A stretch of 64,000 bases of DNA from the NCBI GenBank assembly GCA_034008185.1, contig CM067081.1, positions 68,996,054 to 69,060,053 of the forward strand. Direction: 5' to 3'. Below are positions 24,001 through 37,600 of this stretch, in pieces. This DNA is from Gorsachius magnificus (Eukaryota; Chordata; Aves; Pelecaniformes; Ardeidae). The notes below the pieces were generated by a model, which was given only the letters and a program-made list of their open reading frames with translations, had not been told where the DNA came from and did not search any database. The position numbers and the translations under genes were made by a program. Position 1 is the first letter of the stretch, and every line of letters begins with the position of its first letter.

Positions 24001-26734
24001 TATTTAAAATTTACAACATATTCAATTATGTTGCTAGGGATTTATCATTGTTTTCTAAATGCTCTTATTATCTGATCTTTCTATGCCTTTTATTCCTCTG
24101 TGGACTCATGTCTGACAAAAACAACAACCCTACACATGAATTCTTTGAGCACAAATATAAACCCATAGTTAAGTGCATAGCAACATGGTGAATTTAAACC
24201 CAATCTTTACAAAAATGCCTAGAGCATGCACAGGCAGTGTTCAGGGACTTAACTGAAAACAAAAGGAACAAACTGACATAGCAGTGTTTTGTTCCTTTGT
24301 TACACTTTTCTCAGATATGTAGATGCTCTGCTGGTGTCAACCGGACTAATTCTATTTTTACCAATTTTAGCTAAAGATCTACTCCAAATATTTTGACTGC
24401 TGTGTATATTCTCTTCATATAAGGAGTAACTTTGCACTATTTCACCTAGGACTGAGTAAGCAATAAAGGAGGACATTTCCTACAATGCCCTGTTTGTGTA
24501 GCTAGGATAATCTCAAGCCTTGTCAGGCTTTCAAGCTTTTCAGACACCAAGTAGAATGTATTTAGATTTGCACTTACTCAGAAACCAAAACCCCCTCAAG
24601 TACTAATGACTTAATTTATATTTCATAGAATAAAAAATGTTAAAGAGTAGGATTTTCTAAGCTGAGTAAACCTCTATCAGCTGTTCTTGTGCTTTTGGCA
24701 TTATTTCTTCTCATCCCCTTCCCTCAGGGAGACAATAAAAATAACTAGTGTTCATTTTCTTCCCCAGTTCTTGCTTCCACTTCTTCTGTTCAGCTTTTAT
24801 CTGGCAATCCAGCTTCCATGGTAGTCAGTGTATGAGTTTGATGCCTATTAGCTCTTTCTGAAGGTTGCTATTCGTACTCTCTCCCTTGCTGCAGGTCTCA
24901 TCATGTGGCCTTGTGCCACCACTGGTTATGTCCTGGCTAACAATACAAGGCTTGGTTCAAAGGCAAAGGCATCTCTTCATCAGGACAACTGTTTACTATG
25001 GTGTAGCAAGATGCAACCACCGCTCCAGTGGTACTGAGAGAGACTGACTCCCTCAGCTACCCCTCACCTACCCCTGGTATTCCTTCTCCTAAGCTCCTTG
25101 CAGTGTGCGGTGGAGTTATGGAGCAGAGGCAACACCGGGGCTCAGTTACGGCCCAGCAAAGCCTGGTAAGCCTGAGAAGGCAGTGGATAGTCATGGGACA
25201 TTAGCAGACGCCAGCCTGGATTTGTGTCCTGCAAGAAAGTCAGCCTGGGATGTCAGGTCAATTGTAGAAAGTTTATTTGTAGAAAGTTTATTTGTATTTT
25301 GCCTAAAAAGAATCGTTTTTGTTTGCTGTCACCCTGGTCTATGTTGTTTCCTTTTTTCAACCACCATTTTCTCAGCTCGATCACATTCACATTGGCTGTG
25401 CACATACTTCTGTGTCTGGTACTGCAACCGAGTTCCTGTGCACAGGCACAAATCCAGGCTACATCCCAATGTCCCATCAGGATGAGACTCCTCTTCCTCC
25501 ATGCCCTACTTTCTGCATGAAGGTGGGCCAAACACATGGACAGAAGCTTCCTCCAAGCACAACCACTGCACATATACTGCCCCCTGCATTACATATACTC
25601 TGCTCTCCTTGGTTTACTCACCTTCACCTGGGTGATATGGTGGGCACCGCTCTGTGCTTAATCCGTGTCTTTGTGTTGTTTTTATGTGAGCTTAGGCTCA
25701 GACTCAGACTGAAGTGAGGACTTCTGGCTCCCTTCCCCTCCTTCATGTTGTCAGCCCCATCATCTTTGACAAGAACTGGGATAATCGGTGGCCCTTCACA
25801 TAAAAGGAATAGCAGTGAAATCCTGGTTTTACCTTTCTCTAGGAAACTGGAAAATTAACACTCAGAAGATTTTTGATTTTTTTTTCTCCAGCACTTTCCT
25901 CTCTGATAATCTAAAGGAACAGCACTGGGATGTTTCAAATCAGTTTGTTGTAGAGGTACTCCATTTCCTGATGAAGTACCTTGTTCCTTGCTGATTAAAC
26001 TTTATATAGGGCAATGTTTAATGTAAAAACAATGTCAAAGGCATCTGTGACTGCAGAGAGTTGCAAGGCAGTACGCTACCTCAGAAGTGTGCTCATGTAT
26101 GATTTTATGATAGGTTGCACAGGGCTAACGTTTCCCTGCTGCTGAAAAGGAGAATTCTCACACCCCTTCCTATCCTCCATCCATCCATCCTTGCCCAGTC
26201 CAGTGCTGTCTCTGACACTCTGTTGTACTTGGAGTAAACCCATTTTGATCACTAACTTGGAGACCTAGCATCCACTTTATATGCTGGGTGAATTTTCTGC
26301 TATTTAATGTGTTGAACCTCTCATGAGATGACCTCAGGTGAGACCCAGCTCTGGCTCAATATATGGCACAAAAGTCACAGTGGGAACGAGGAGGTGGAAG
26401 GGGGTGACCAAACTGTCCCTTTTGGCAGGGGCAAGCTGATCATTCATCTCATGTCATATCATGAAACCACGCACTATTAGGCACATCCCAGACATTTCAG
26501 CGATTGCCCCCACAGTTATGGCACTCAGGTCTGGAAGGCATCATCACAACCACATATTTCAGCACTTCCTAAGCAAACAGTATAACCCATGTTTGCAGCT
26601 TTCTTTTCCTGTCATGCTTACATGACTCTTCTCCATCAAGCACTGCAACAACACCCACACATACTTGTTAGCCACCACCATAGCTATCCGGAGTCAGGAG
26701 AAGGAAACAATCCCTTTAGATCACTTAGGTCATT
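21071..26734. other. Unique-looking DNA, no gene seen; minor simple repeats
   Basis: Nothing recognised at gene level. Small items: a CA run at 23271-23284, a 15-base tandem duplication GTAGAAAGTTTATTT at 25264-25293, and CATC units at about 26175-26191. The longest frame (25319-25717, 132 codons) has no family resemblance. Confidence 0.6.
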
Positions 26735-26943
26735 TGGAAAAAAATTTTCACTGAAAGGGCTATTAAGCATTGGAACGGGCTGCCCAGGGAAGTGGTCGAG
26801 TCCCCATCCCTGGAGGTATTTAAAAGACAGGTAGAGGAGGTGCTTAGGGACATGGTTTACTGGTGGGATGGCAGGGTTAGGTTAACAGTTGGACTTGATG
26901 ATCTTAAAGGTCTTTTCCAACATAAATGATTCTATGATTCTAA
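26735..26943 (+). mobile_element. CR1 retrotransposon 3' fragment, about 210 bp
   Basis: Begins in the C-terminal end of CR1 ORF2 (CATTGGAACGGGCTGCCCAG, giving the [14 protein letters not shown] motif, here [12 protein letters not shown]) and ends with GATCTTAAAGGTCTTTTCC and ATTCTATG-type repeats at 26927-26943. It is the same subfamily as the 58998-59526 copy and different from the young 3314 and 9940 copies. Severely 5'-truncated; no functional frame. Confidence 0.93.
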
Positions 26944-29900
26944 GACCCTGTTTAGGGTTTGCTTTCAGTAACTGGTGAGCTACCAACCGGGTTTCCATAA
27001 CTCAGCTTTGAGTCTTTGTTGCAGAAACAGGCAGCTTTACATGCTCTGAGGGCTTGTCCAGAGTCAGACTTAGTCTATCTTTCAATCTGCTACATTAGGC
27101 AATGCAAAGGTAGAAGCCCAATGCAATAGGACCCTAAGTCAGTCTGGGCTTCTGAATGGATCTGCCTAAAATTTTCCTTACTGTGAACACCTCAGAAAAA
27201 ACCCACAACAGAACACCTTTTCAACTCAGTAGCTCAGGTTTTATTGAAGTACATCAAGGTTAATGTGCAAGTTTTCTTTTAAACCCAGAAAAAAAGCCAA
27301 ATACAAAGGCTTTATAAAGCATTTTCTCCCTGTCCAGTTCCTCCTGGATTACAAAACTTTATATAACTTGAATTACCTAATAAACAGTATTGTGAATTAT
27401 ATTTCTCTTCAGCAGACACAAGGAGTGCACTAGTGCTGACGCACAATTCAGAAAAATTGTTATTTGCCACTGTCTTCCACATACAGAGCAACAGCCTGTT
27501 CAGAACAACGGCTTCAAAATGCCCATGGCACAAAGTGTAGCCTGGACACCTTGAGAGTGATACAGTTTGACCCCGAGGTTTGGGTTCTGCAATGACATTG
27601 CAGAACTTCCTGCTGATGCCATATGGACTTAAAAACCACAAGTCAATATTTATAGGTATAAAAGCTTGGCGTGTTGGGTAGTATGTGTGGGGGTTTTACG
27701 TACTATTCTAGATTTGACACCACTGGCTTGATTAATTTTGTGTTGTGGACCAGAGATAGTATGGGTGCAAATCAATAGTAAGCACATTGAAATTAGGTTC
27801 CCTTGGATGTAAATGAGAACAGAATATAAGCGTTGTCATAAAAAGTCTCCACCTCCCTCCCATAAATGGCCTTTAATCAATGGGGTAAAATCTTACACTT
27901 GCGACATTAGCATGTACATGCTTAATTTTGGCAAAGTCTAACACACATAAAAATTACTGTCTGAAAGACAGGCTGTATCTGTATCTTTGCACTGTGAAAT
28001 GATGAGTTTTGTGAGAAAGGAGGGAAAGGGGATGGCAATGTCTTCAGAAACCAGTTTTATCTAAGCCTAGATAAACCACAAGAAGTTAAATGCTTTCATT
28101 AGGACAGTATGTCTGTGGTGTCACCCGCAGGGCAGAGGTTGTCTGCATGCACGAATTATGTATTTCCCTATCTCGGACCATTCAGATTTCTTTTAGTTGT
28201 AAAAGTAATACCAATTCTCCCATGTTAGCAATACTGACACTGGAATAATTCTGACATCATTATAAAATGTGCACTGATACCCACACCCTTAATGTAACCT
28301 TTCTGGCCAGTCAGCCATGCAAGGAGAGTGGTTGGAGGAAGATGAAGAGACAGAGGAAAAACATCATTAGGACATGCTAGCACCAGTCAGTACCCACTCC
28401 ACACTGGCTGACAGAGTATCATGTGCCATAGTAGAGACGTCTTATTATTTTCAGACAGTAAGCAAGGTACTAGTGTGTGAAACTCCTAGTTGATAATGAT
28501 GGAAAGTAGCATCTGCACAAGAAATACAAAAAACCTTATATCACCCCCATCCTCTCATATATTAAATAACACTTTTCAGTTCAGAGGTGTGTTTAAAGCA
28601 AAATGTTGCATGTCCCAAGGAAAATGAGACCTGTCTCTTTAAGACCCTGCTTGTACTGGAGGTCAATGGCTTTACTATTACGCATTAAAAGTTAAGTACA
28701 GTTATTGACAGGAAAACCACAGAAATTGGTTTACATCAATGAAGAATGGCAAATAGATACATGTATCAGGAAAAGTGCCCTGGAGGAAAAGTTCTTTGCA
28801 CAGTAAAATTAGCTTCACAGGTCACAGATGATTTGTTAGTTCTTTCCAAGTTGTAGAGCAGTAATTTATGGGAGAGCTCTCCCAGCCTCTTTACCTGCAC
28901 TACAAAAAGGAATCTTTTTTATTAAAGTGTAAGTTGCATGTTCTCACAAATGACAGCCCACGGATCTGACTGAATTAATATAATCCCCTAAGAACAGAGC
29001 CCTCCTATCATTCTGAAGGTAGTATGCATTCTTTGAACCCTTTGTTTCCATTCTTCTCTGTGAAGCCTTCTTTTAGCAAGCCCAGATGGAGGAGTAGCTA
29101 GAGGGCTGGAAAGTTTGTTTTTAATGCAAAAAGATGTCAAATGTCAGCTGTTCGGGTTGCCTTCATGATGTAAACAGATTTCCACTGCCTACTTGTAATT
29201 TCTAGAAACAAGCTTTTCAAAAATAACAGCTTCAGCTAACACAGCTTGCAAGGCAGGGATGCTCCACCTATGGCAGATACCTGCAGCTCTTCCCCAAGCC
29301 ATGCTCTATAGTGCTATGATAGTACAGACATGCCAGCTGCGGGAGTGGAGTGAGGGGATTTAAGACCCTAATCGTCCTGATGCAAGGGTGCCTGTGATGG
29401 GGAAGAGCTGGGACTCTCTTTGGGATACTGACGGGAATCCCCAGGAGTGCTGACAGAGCAGCTCTGTCCTTGGGACCAGCTCTCCAGCACTGCAAGCATC
29501 ACAGCTCTCCAGTCTCCTGGCTGACCTCTCCAGAGGACAAATAGAAAGCCTGAGCATATATTTCATAAGGGTGAACCTTCACAGCGAATGATGCTAACAG
29601 TGAGATGCTGCAATGTACGGGCTATAGGCAAATAATACCCCTTCCTTTTTATACCAGGAAAAACAAAGACTTGGAAGTCATGGCTGCTACTCTCCGAGCC
29701 CTCCAATGACTCCAGATGCCTCCTGATGCCATCTGTGTTGGGAGTCTTTTAGGAATGAGAGGTGCCAGGCAGGGTTGGTCTGTGGCTTAAACACAAGGTT
29801 GTATCCACCAGCCACTGTCTCATCCACTCTGAGCAAGAAGGAGGGGGGAGCAATGAAGACCAGAATTTTCCATCTTTTCAAGACTTCTGCTACTGAGACA

Positions 29901-31249
29901 AGTCAAAACCTCTGCCTGAACATTTCATGTTTTACAACTTCCTAATAAACTTGGCAAGACCCCAGAATTATTTGTCTTTGTTGAAGAGTAATTAAATATT
30001 AAGTACATGCTTTGGAGATTAACAACTGGACAGCTGTGTGTGAAAACATCCCCTGCAAAAAGGTTAGCAGGCTAAACAAGAGTGTCACGGAGCGTTGCAG
30101 AGCGTTAACGTGTCTTAGATAGAGCTATCAATAAGGCAACTCTCAGTTGTGACTGCTTTTTTAATAGGCTTCTGTTAATTATTTTCTCTTCTGTTCTCCC
30201 CATTTCCATCCTTATTACAAGGTCTCCTCATGCCTCTGAACGGTGGTACCAAGCAACAGCCTTAAAGCCATTGACCCACTGGGGCTCTGCAGAGCTGTGG
30301 TGCTGCCTGCCATTGCTCACAGGGGCAAAGTCACATTCATATGCCCTGCTTAATTTTTTCAGCCTTTTTTCATCTGCTTCACAGATGACCCAGTGTTACT
30401 GAGGTTGTGTCAAGATCTGGACAAAGCCGTTGCTATCTGGAGAACAAGGTTGCTTGTATATTAAAGGAAATTGATGATTTTCCTCCCAGTTGTTACTTTT
30501 GCTATCACATTGTGCATGTGTGTAGGTGGGTGTATGGGTGATTGTATGTGAGAAAGAGAGGTGGACTGATGGAGGGAAATTTCCCAGAACACTTTCCTCT
30601 TTTAGTTAGGGATTTTTATCAAAGGTGACATCAGAAGTAATGAAAGGATAAATAATTTTAAATCCTCAGGGAAAGTGGATGCTTTAATAAAGAAAGGATC
30701 TGTCTTGGAGATTTAACTGTCTTAAATCCTTCAAATCCCTTTGCCAAATGCAATAATATTCCAAAATTTTATGACAGTTTTTGCTTCATGTGTATTAGGA
30801 GCAAGTAACCATCATCGCTGACAGACTGGACACTCATTCCTTGTGCAACCGGCACACTGGGGCACCGTATATTTGCTCTCTGTAAAATATTTCCAAGTTC
30901 AGGAATCCTATTATAAACCCTCCTATGAATTTACACGTGGTATTGTTTTTTTTCCTTAATGGTGTACGTAGGTACAAAAAGGCAGTGATATGTATTTACT
31001 AAACTGTTACCTTCTCAGTTTATTTGTTGCTTAGCACAGATGCTTTCTTTCATAAGTACCGTCATTAAATGCATGAAATTATTGATCTAAACTGCTTTCC
31101 TGAGATGCTGCTCCTTATGAAGAGCAGTCAGGTCTCTTTTTGGCTGCAAACTAGGCTGAATTTCGTAATAAAACTTTCATCATAAAAAGAAAAAAAAATC
31201 AAAACTCCAAACAACAGTAACCTCCCTATGATACATCAATGACTAAATA
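26944..31249. other. Unique-looking DNA, no gene seen
   Basis: No gene or repeat family recognised. Frames up to about 109 codons (27312-27641 minus) have no family resemblance. The segment 30080-30180 is unusually dense in motifs (AACGTG, TATCAATA, TTAATTATT) but I cannot support a call. Confidence 0.55.
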
Positions 31250-31500
31250 TCTGGGAGAGCTCTCTTTAATTTTTCTTCTCGGGGGAGGGGGGAAAAAAAA
31301 AGAGAAAAAAAGAGTAGGAAGGTTGCAGTGTTTGCTCTAAGGGACTCCTTTTGGAAGAGATCATGCTAAAAAGGCTGCTAAAGGGATCTCTTGCTGCCGT
31401 AATTTGTGAAAAGGAGCTCTCTTAATTATAGTCAGAGTTTATTGCGTCTCTCCCTCTCCTCCACCTCCTCTTCCCCCCCCCCCCCCACCCATGTGTGTGT
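31250..31500 (+). promoter_or_regulatory. Candidate promoter region upstream of a first-exon-like segment
   Basis: Contains the 10-base palindrome GAGAGCTCTC (31255-31264), a related GAGCTCTCTTAAT at about 31414-31426 (GAGCTCTCTTTAAT in the first copy), a 40-base purine block (31281-31320), and a pyrimidine-rich tract (about 31447-31490) that includes 14 C in a row (31473-31486). CpG rises here and continues into the exon-like segment. No TATA box at a convincing distance. Direction is taken from the splice donor at 31645. Confidence 0.35.
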
Positions 31501-31644
31501 ATGCAGAGAGCTAGAGAAAGCTTGCAGCGCTACCTGAATAGCTGTTGAAAGAGTGAGACTTCTCAGATCCTGCTTCATTACTGGGTAGCAGCTATTCCCG
31601 TGTGTGAGAGCGTCGAACTGCATTCTCCCATCGAAAAGCCCTTG
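31501..31644 (+). other. Candidate non-coding first exon ending at a consensus splice donor
   Basis: The segment ends CCCTTG and is followed by GTAAGT (31645-31650), a full match to the U1 donor consensus. It is locally CpG-enriched (AGCGCT, CCCGTG, AGCGTCGAAC, ATCGAAA) in a CpG-poor region, and it lies just downstream of the pyrimidine and purine tracts. It has no long open frame of its own; the frame at 31600-32001 simply reads through the donor. This fits a 5' untranslated exon of a large gene or lncRNA on plus, with the rest of the transcript outside or unrecognised. I do not recognise the gene. The 5' end is arbitrary. Confidence 0.4.
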
Positions 31645-31650
31645 GTAAGT

Positions 31651-34600
31651 CCCCTTAGCTGGCAGAGCTGCGGATTAACTCAGCAAAAGGCAGGAGGGGG
31701 GTGGCAGGGGGCCGTGGGGGCACTCAGAGCCTGTGTGCAGCTTGAGATCTATTCGATTTCAAAGATTTTCTGTAATAAATGTGTAAGATCTTCTGTGGCT
31801 TGCTGGGATGCGAAGGCAATTGCAAGGAATGTTTGTGTGCTCAGGAGCAATGTTCAGGAGTGCCTGAAACAGAGCAGAATTTTTCTATGGGAGATGAGAT
31901 TGGTAAATGTTTCTCAGAACTGCAAGAAGAGTGGTTTGGTTTGGTTTGGTTTCCTCCTATCATTTTCCTCTTGTTTTCCTCTCCCCCTTTTATTGTGTTG
32001 AACGTGTTAATAGGCTCAAAAAGAAGAAACTGTGTCTTCTTGCTGACTGATGGCTTTTGAAATGTAGAACTTTTATCAGGAGAGGGATGAGAGCTAAAGA
32101 TATGTGAGGAGATACGTGTGCTTTTGATTTGGATGTACGTTTTTGTCCGTGGTAGTGTTTGTATAGATTTACCATGCTCAGGAAAAGTCCAAAAAGCTAG
32201 GAAGATGCACATTTACTGCTCAAGACTCCAATGTTTGTGCTTGTTCAGTGTGCTAGTATCACATGTTTTATTAGTCATCCGCCTGACAAGTGGTGCTCTC
32301 CAGGTAGCTCCTTTCAGTCTATGTAGCAAAAAGCACTCCCAGACAGGCACTCTTCTGCTTTACCTTGAGCCCATGAATCAAGCTCATTGGGCTCAAGAGA
32401 AAATGATAGAGGTCATCGGGGAGGTCAGGTTGCCCCAACTCTCCTTGCCCCAGCTCAGCAATGGCATTTGAAATGAGAGCCTGGAATGATGCCCTTGTCT
32501 GAGGGTCCCAGGACCCTGGAGCTGGCTTCATTTTGAGTTGAAAAGTATGAATGAGTTACTCTGGGGACGGGCCAGAGGTTATTCTCTAGCGATACAGAGC
32601 ATTAACTCTGCCTCCTAACTGTACCCGCATCCACTCCCCTAGTGGATAAACTTAATCTAGAAGACTCAGTCCTTGACTAGCAGGGCATGGGACCACTGGC
32701 CCATCTGTTACTGTCAGGCCAGACCAGACCTCTGTTGGCTACAGTGGCCCATTGGATCATATAGATGACACAGCCGGGTTTATAACCATGAGGCGGAAAG
32801 CTGCTCCTTGCATTTGGAAAACATACACTGGTGATTTGAAACTGCTGCTCATTGTCCCTAGACATCATTTTCTTTGCTGCTGAGCAAACATGATAGCTCA
32901 AAGGATTAGGTTTTAGGTCTGCAATGGTTGCTTTCCAGTTAGTGTGAGTAAACGTACATCTCTTCTACAGGTCAAAGGGACCAGACTGACATTTTTCCCC
33001 CCTTTCAGAAGACTTCAGTGTTTATTAAGGGACAGCTTTTCTAAGATAATATTAAAACAGAGCTCAGAGTTGCAGCCAAGCACAGAACAGGCATTGCTTC
33101 CTGAAACTCGGTCATTTTACATTATATAGATAGGGGAATCATGCTAAGGGGTGCGGATGGTGAGGGCATTGATAAGTGAGCTTACATAACTTCATGCAAT
33201 GGAGATTACAAGTAGGAATATGCCTCATGTTCCAGGTTTTCAGAGGCAGCATTACTTCATCAGTAATTTAAAATGTTGTCAAAATTGCATTAATACCTGG
33301 GATGCTTAGTGCATAAAATATAATACTAGGGTACAATATAGAGAATAACAAACTCCAGGGGAAAAAAAAAAAAAGAAGAAGCTATAAGCAAAGAACATAT
33401 CTGGGGTTTTTTTTTTTTGTATTTGTGTCCATCACTACATAAGCTTGTGCTAGAATACTCTTGAATACAGTTGCGCACTGCCTTTTCTAAGTTTGTTTTG
33501 CTTTCATCGTCTGCACGGGTGTATGAAAGAGCACAAACACCTCAACAAGAAGAATTCCAGTGTGAAGGGGCGCAGGACCAGGTAGCTCTATTCAGCTCTG
33601 TGCCACATCCTTGTATCAAATTCTGCCTTGACCGCACTCATTTTAGTAAGGGGACCCTGCTGTCATCTGTTTGCTATCAGCGTGGCAGGATGGTCTCGAC
33701 TCAACTTAATACCAGGTCAGGATGGTAGAAGAATTCTGAGGGCTGCTCATCAGGGGCCAGATGCCATGACCCTTCCGTCTACTGGGAGTGTTGTTCTCTG
33801 TGGGGATGATGCAGCCCAGCACTAGAAAAAAGAACTAGGGAAGTGTCTTGGTTGATAGACAAAATCTGTGTTTATCATGGCCTCACCCATGGCACAAGGG
33901 ATCTGCCTCCCCTCCCACCTCACAGGAACGTGATGAGGCAGGAACCATTTGCCTCTTCCTATAGAAGGGACTATGTGCACCTGACAGAGAAGACTGCCCT
34001 TGTGTGCCCTTGGGTTCATGTACCCACACATCCATGCAGTAGATACCCCAGTAAGTGGTGGGCAGGAGATGTTGCCTATGTTTGGGATGATCCAGCTGTG
34101 TTAGCCTGTAGTCAGCGCATGTGTCCAGGCAACGGCCTACTCCATCCACCCTACCAACTCCAGCAGAGTTATTTCTGGAGGATGACCTGGCATGGTCCTA
34201 AGTTCTCACTGATATAAAAAGTCTTCAGACCTTGCCAGCATGAGCCACAGAGATCTGAACGTACCTTCAAGCCAACCTGGGTTTTCATCAGAAATTCTCT
34301 CTGTTGTTTCTCTGACTTGAAATGAGCTCTCCTCCCTGCCCCCCATCAAAGATTACAATTCATGAAGCAGAAAATGCCAGACACTCAAGCACTGGTGGAG
34401 TTCTTTTAAATTATGTTTCTTTCTAGTTTATCATCCTTTTATATGTCAAAGTTTTCTATTTTCCCTCTCTATTTTTATATATAGCAAAAGGTATCAATCC
34501 AGGCTTCTCAGTACCCATCACTAAAACATAAGGGTCCATATATTCTCATCTACTGAATAAACAGGGATTTTCAAAGGGCATTCCCTGTGCTGGGGGTAGC

Positions 34601-37600
34601 TTTTGTTTTCATAACTCGAATACAGTTCTGCTTATAAGAATTGCAAAATCAAACCAAGGAAGCAGAGACTGGCGTAATTCATGGATTATTGCCCTAAAAG
34701 TCCTCCCTGTTGTCCTCAGACATCTTCTTTCTTTCCACATTTCCTGTGAAATCCCCATGGGTCTGGTTTATACCGAAGCTCTTTGGAACATCTCCACTCA
34801 TTGCACACCTTCGTGTCTATCACACTGCATGGAAGTATGAAATATTAATCACAGCTAGAGTATTTAGAGTGGATAAAAACCTAATGCAATCTCCTGATCC
34901 TGACTGTTCCTTTTTCTGTAACTCCTTGTACCTTAGTAGAGTCAAAAGGAAAGAAACCTATTCAAACTTCTGCTGTTATCTTTTTTTTTTACTGCCCCTG
35001 GAGAAAGGACTCAAAATCCAAACATCTGCTACTTTCTTCTACTGCGGGGCAGTGGTAAGGTTGGAAGGACCTTGAAAAGCCATATTCTTGCTCTTATCAG
35101 GGAATTGTGAAGGAACAATAAGGAGATTTTTCAGCGTGGCATTCTCGTGATTAGAATGACTTACAAATTGGTTTTGTCATTGCTGGGACAAGAGTGGAAC
35201 TGACATTTAGTAGCATATGACTTCCCCGGTAATTGGTGCCCCATAATATAAATTAGATTAGAGGCAGTTTACCAAGTCCCAGTACAGCAAGCTTTCATTT
35301 TACTGTTCTCTCAAAGGAAGATAATCTACAATGTACATTTTAAAAGACAACTGCAGTATAGGGGAGATACAACCCTAAATTAAAAAAAAAAAAAAAAAAA
35401 GATGGCTTCAGTAGGACTTCCTAGTCAAAATTCCTTGCAGGCTTAAAGAAGAATATCTGTATCCAGAAATTATATACTGAGTTCAACTGCTTTTTTTACC
35501 ATGCTTTTTGTGTTAACTCTGCTAAATAATTAAGGAGAGGAGAGCAGAACAGCTAGCTAGGCAATAGCAGGCATGACCACAAGTAGCCCGCCCATTCCTT
35601 TAAGCCTGGATCCAAGTTCTTTGACTTGAAATTGGAGTTTTTTCACTGAGAAACTGTGGCAGGATATGTTCCCAGGACCACAACAGATGCTATTAAAGCA
35701 GCTTCTTTCCATTATGAAAACAAAGCTGAAGCACTATAACATATGTTGTGTTGATTCATGACTTAGAAAATATCATTCCATGGAGATACATTTGATAAAT
35801 GCAATAAGAAAGCAGCTGATTCCTTGGAAAAACGCATTTGACTGCAGCATTAGCCACTTTCGTATTGTACTTGACACTCAGATGTGATATGTTTTAATAC
35901 ATTGCCGTAACACCTAAGGATTTTCATTCAGATGCAACGCTGTTCCTTTCTCTTCCTGAATGTTTTAAAAGATGCTACTTGCAAATGAAAAATATTGGTA
36001 AACAATTCCTTCTACAGGAATCTGACCCTGATGTTCGGTTGCTAGCATTCAGACCTTAAGATTGTATGGTTCCTCATCTGCAAAAGAGAGATGATATTCC
36101 TGCCTCCCCCTCCATGTATACACCCTCTCTTCTTTGCTTATACAGCATACCGAGGGCTGAGACTGTGCCTTATTATATGCACCATACCTACACAGTCAGC
36201 ACCTACACAGTTCTTGGCTGCAGCCTGTAGGTGCTCCTGTAAAATTGTTTTCCCCACGTACCACTAACTGATATTCTTAGTACCAGCCTCAGCCAACTGG
36301 ATGGTGCCAGTGACGCCGGCAGCGTTTCCCTCCAGGCTCCTGTGCCTAGAAGCACCCGTGGGCTTCAAACCCCTGCCAGGACTGGCACTGCAGTCCCAGA
36401 GAGCTTCAGTTCCCCCATCTACTGCTCTGACCCTCTTCGCAAATAGTAAAGCCTCCTCACCCAAGTGTTTGAAGAAGAGGCTTAACCTACTGTTTCTGGA
36501 TTCAGTGTCTGGGAAAAGACGTGGCAATTATATCAAGGATACTTAGAAGTACCAATTTCTTTGACAGTTCTATCGGCTCCACAGAACTGACTACAGTGTT
36601 TGTTTCTGACAGTGACTAGATAAGGTGAATCCATGGGGAGCTGATAGGTGCCCTAACAAGGTATATTCCTGCAGCATTTTCTTTCTGACCAGAAACCCAC
36701 TCATATCGCTGACAGCTGCCACCTTGGGTAAAGTTCAGCACAAAACAATCAAAACAACAACAGCCCATCTTACTGATGCATCTATGTCCCAAACCCAATT
36801 CATTTGGCTGGAACAGGCTGTGTGAAACAGGAGCAGATTTTAGACAACTACCTGCTGTTATCTTCCTCTTTAGCATACTTTATGTTAAAACACATTTAAA
36901 CAAAATTTGAAGGGTGTTCTCTACCCCCTTTAAAGAGCAACAAACCATCTCTTGGCTGAAGTAAAAGCATTTAGTGAATCAATCCTTGACTAATTTTATC
37001 CACTTTGGAGGGGTTAAGCCTGGCTGTAGGGACAGAACAGAATAGACAAGGACTGTTTCAGGGGGCAGGGAGCCTGTACGGAGCAGTTCTTCTAGGTCCT
37101 TGTCTGTCTCATTGCTCCACTGGGATCACTGGGAGGAGGATACAAGTTACAGCAGCCCAGCACATGACAGGTAGAAGAGTCAAAATATTGGTCCAAAAAA
37201 AGACCAACAGATTTTATAGAGAATTATTTTTTATGCTGTTCTTCTTGAGAAAGACAGAATAAAGCTAGCCACCTCTTGAGCTCAACTAAAACCTGATTTC
37301 TAATAACAGTCTTAAAAAGAAAACTCAAATAGTTAGATGCAAAAAGATCTCTTTCATTGTGTTCAAACTGAATTGTTGTAAAATGCCTGCAGATAAAGAT
37401 CTGCCCATCTCATAAACCCCTGTTGTCCTTTAGCTGCGTTCAACCAGAGGTCAACAAGGTGACTCAAGCCAAGACTCAGCACAGACAAGGAAAATTCCCA
37501 AGAGCTTTTTCTCTAGGCTGCTGTCTTCTTTGTAGAGATTTAATCATCTCCCTAGAGCTTATTGGCAGAGCAAGCACCCTGACTCTGGCTCAGAAAAAGA

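Noticed and set aside
25105..25485. 126-codon frame with an internal VESLF repeat
   Set aside because: The repeat comes from a 15-base tandem duplication at 25264-25293; no family resemblance.
31600..32001. 133-codon plus-strand frame at the candidate exon
   Set aside because: It reads straight through a consensus splice donor and has no family resemblance; the non-coding exon explanation is better.
32640..32790. Possible decayed CR1/L3 3' end (minus-strand ATGATCCAATGGGCC-like segment)
   Set aside because: Only one short block resembles the family and the order of the others is not visible.
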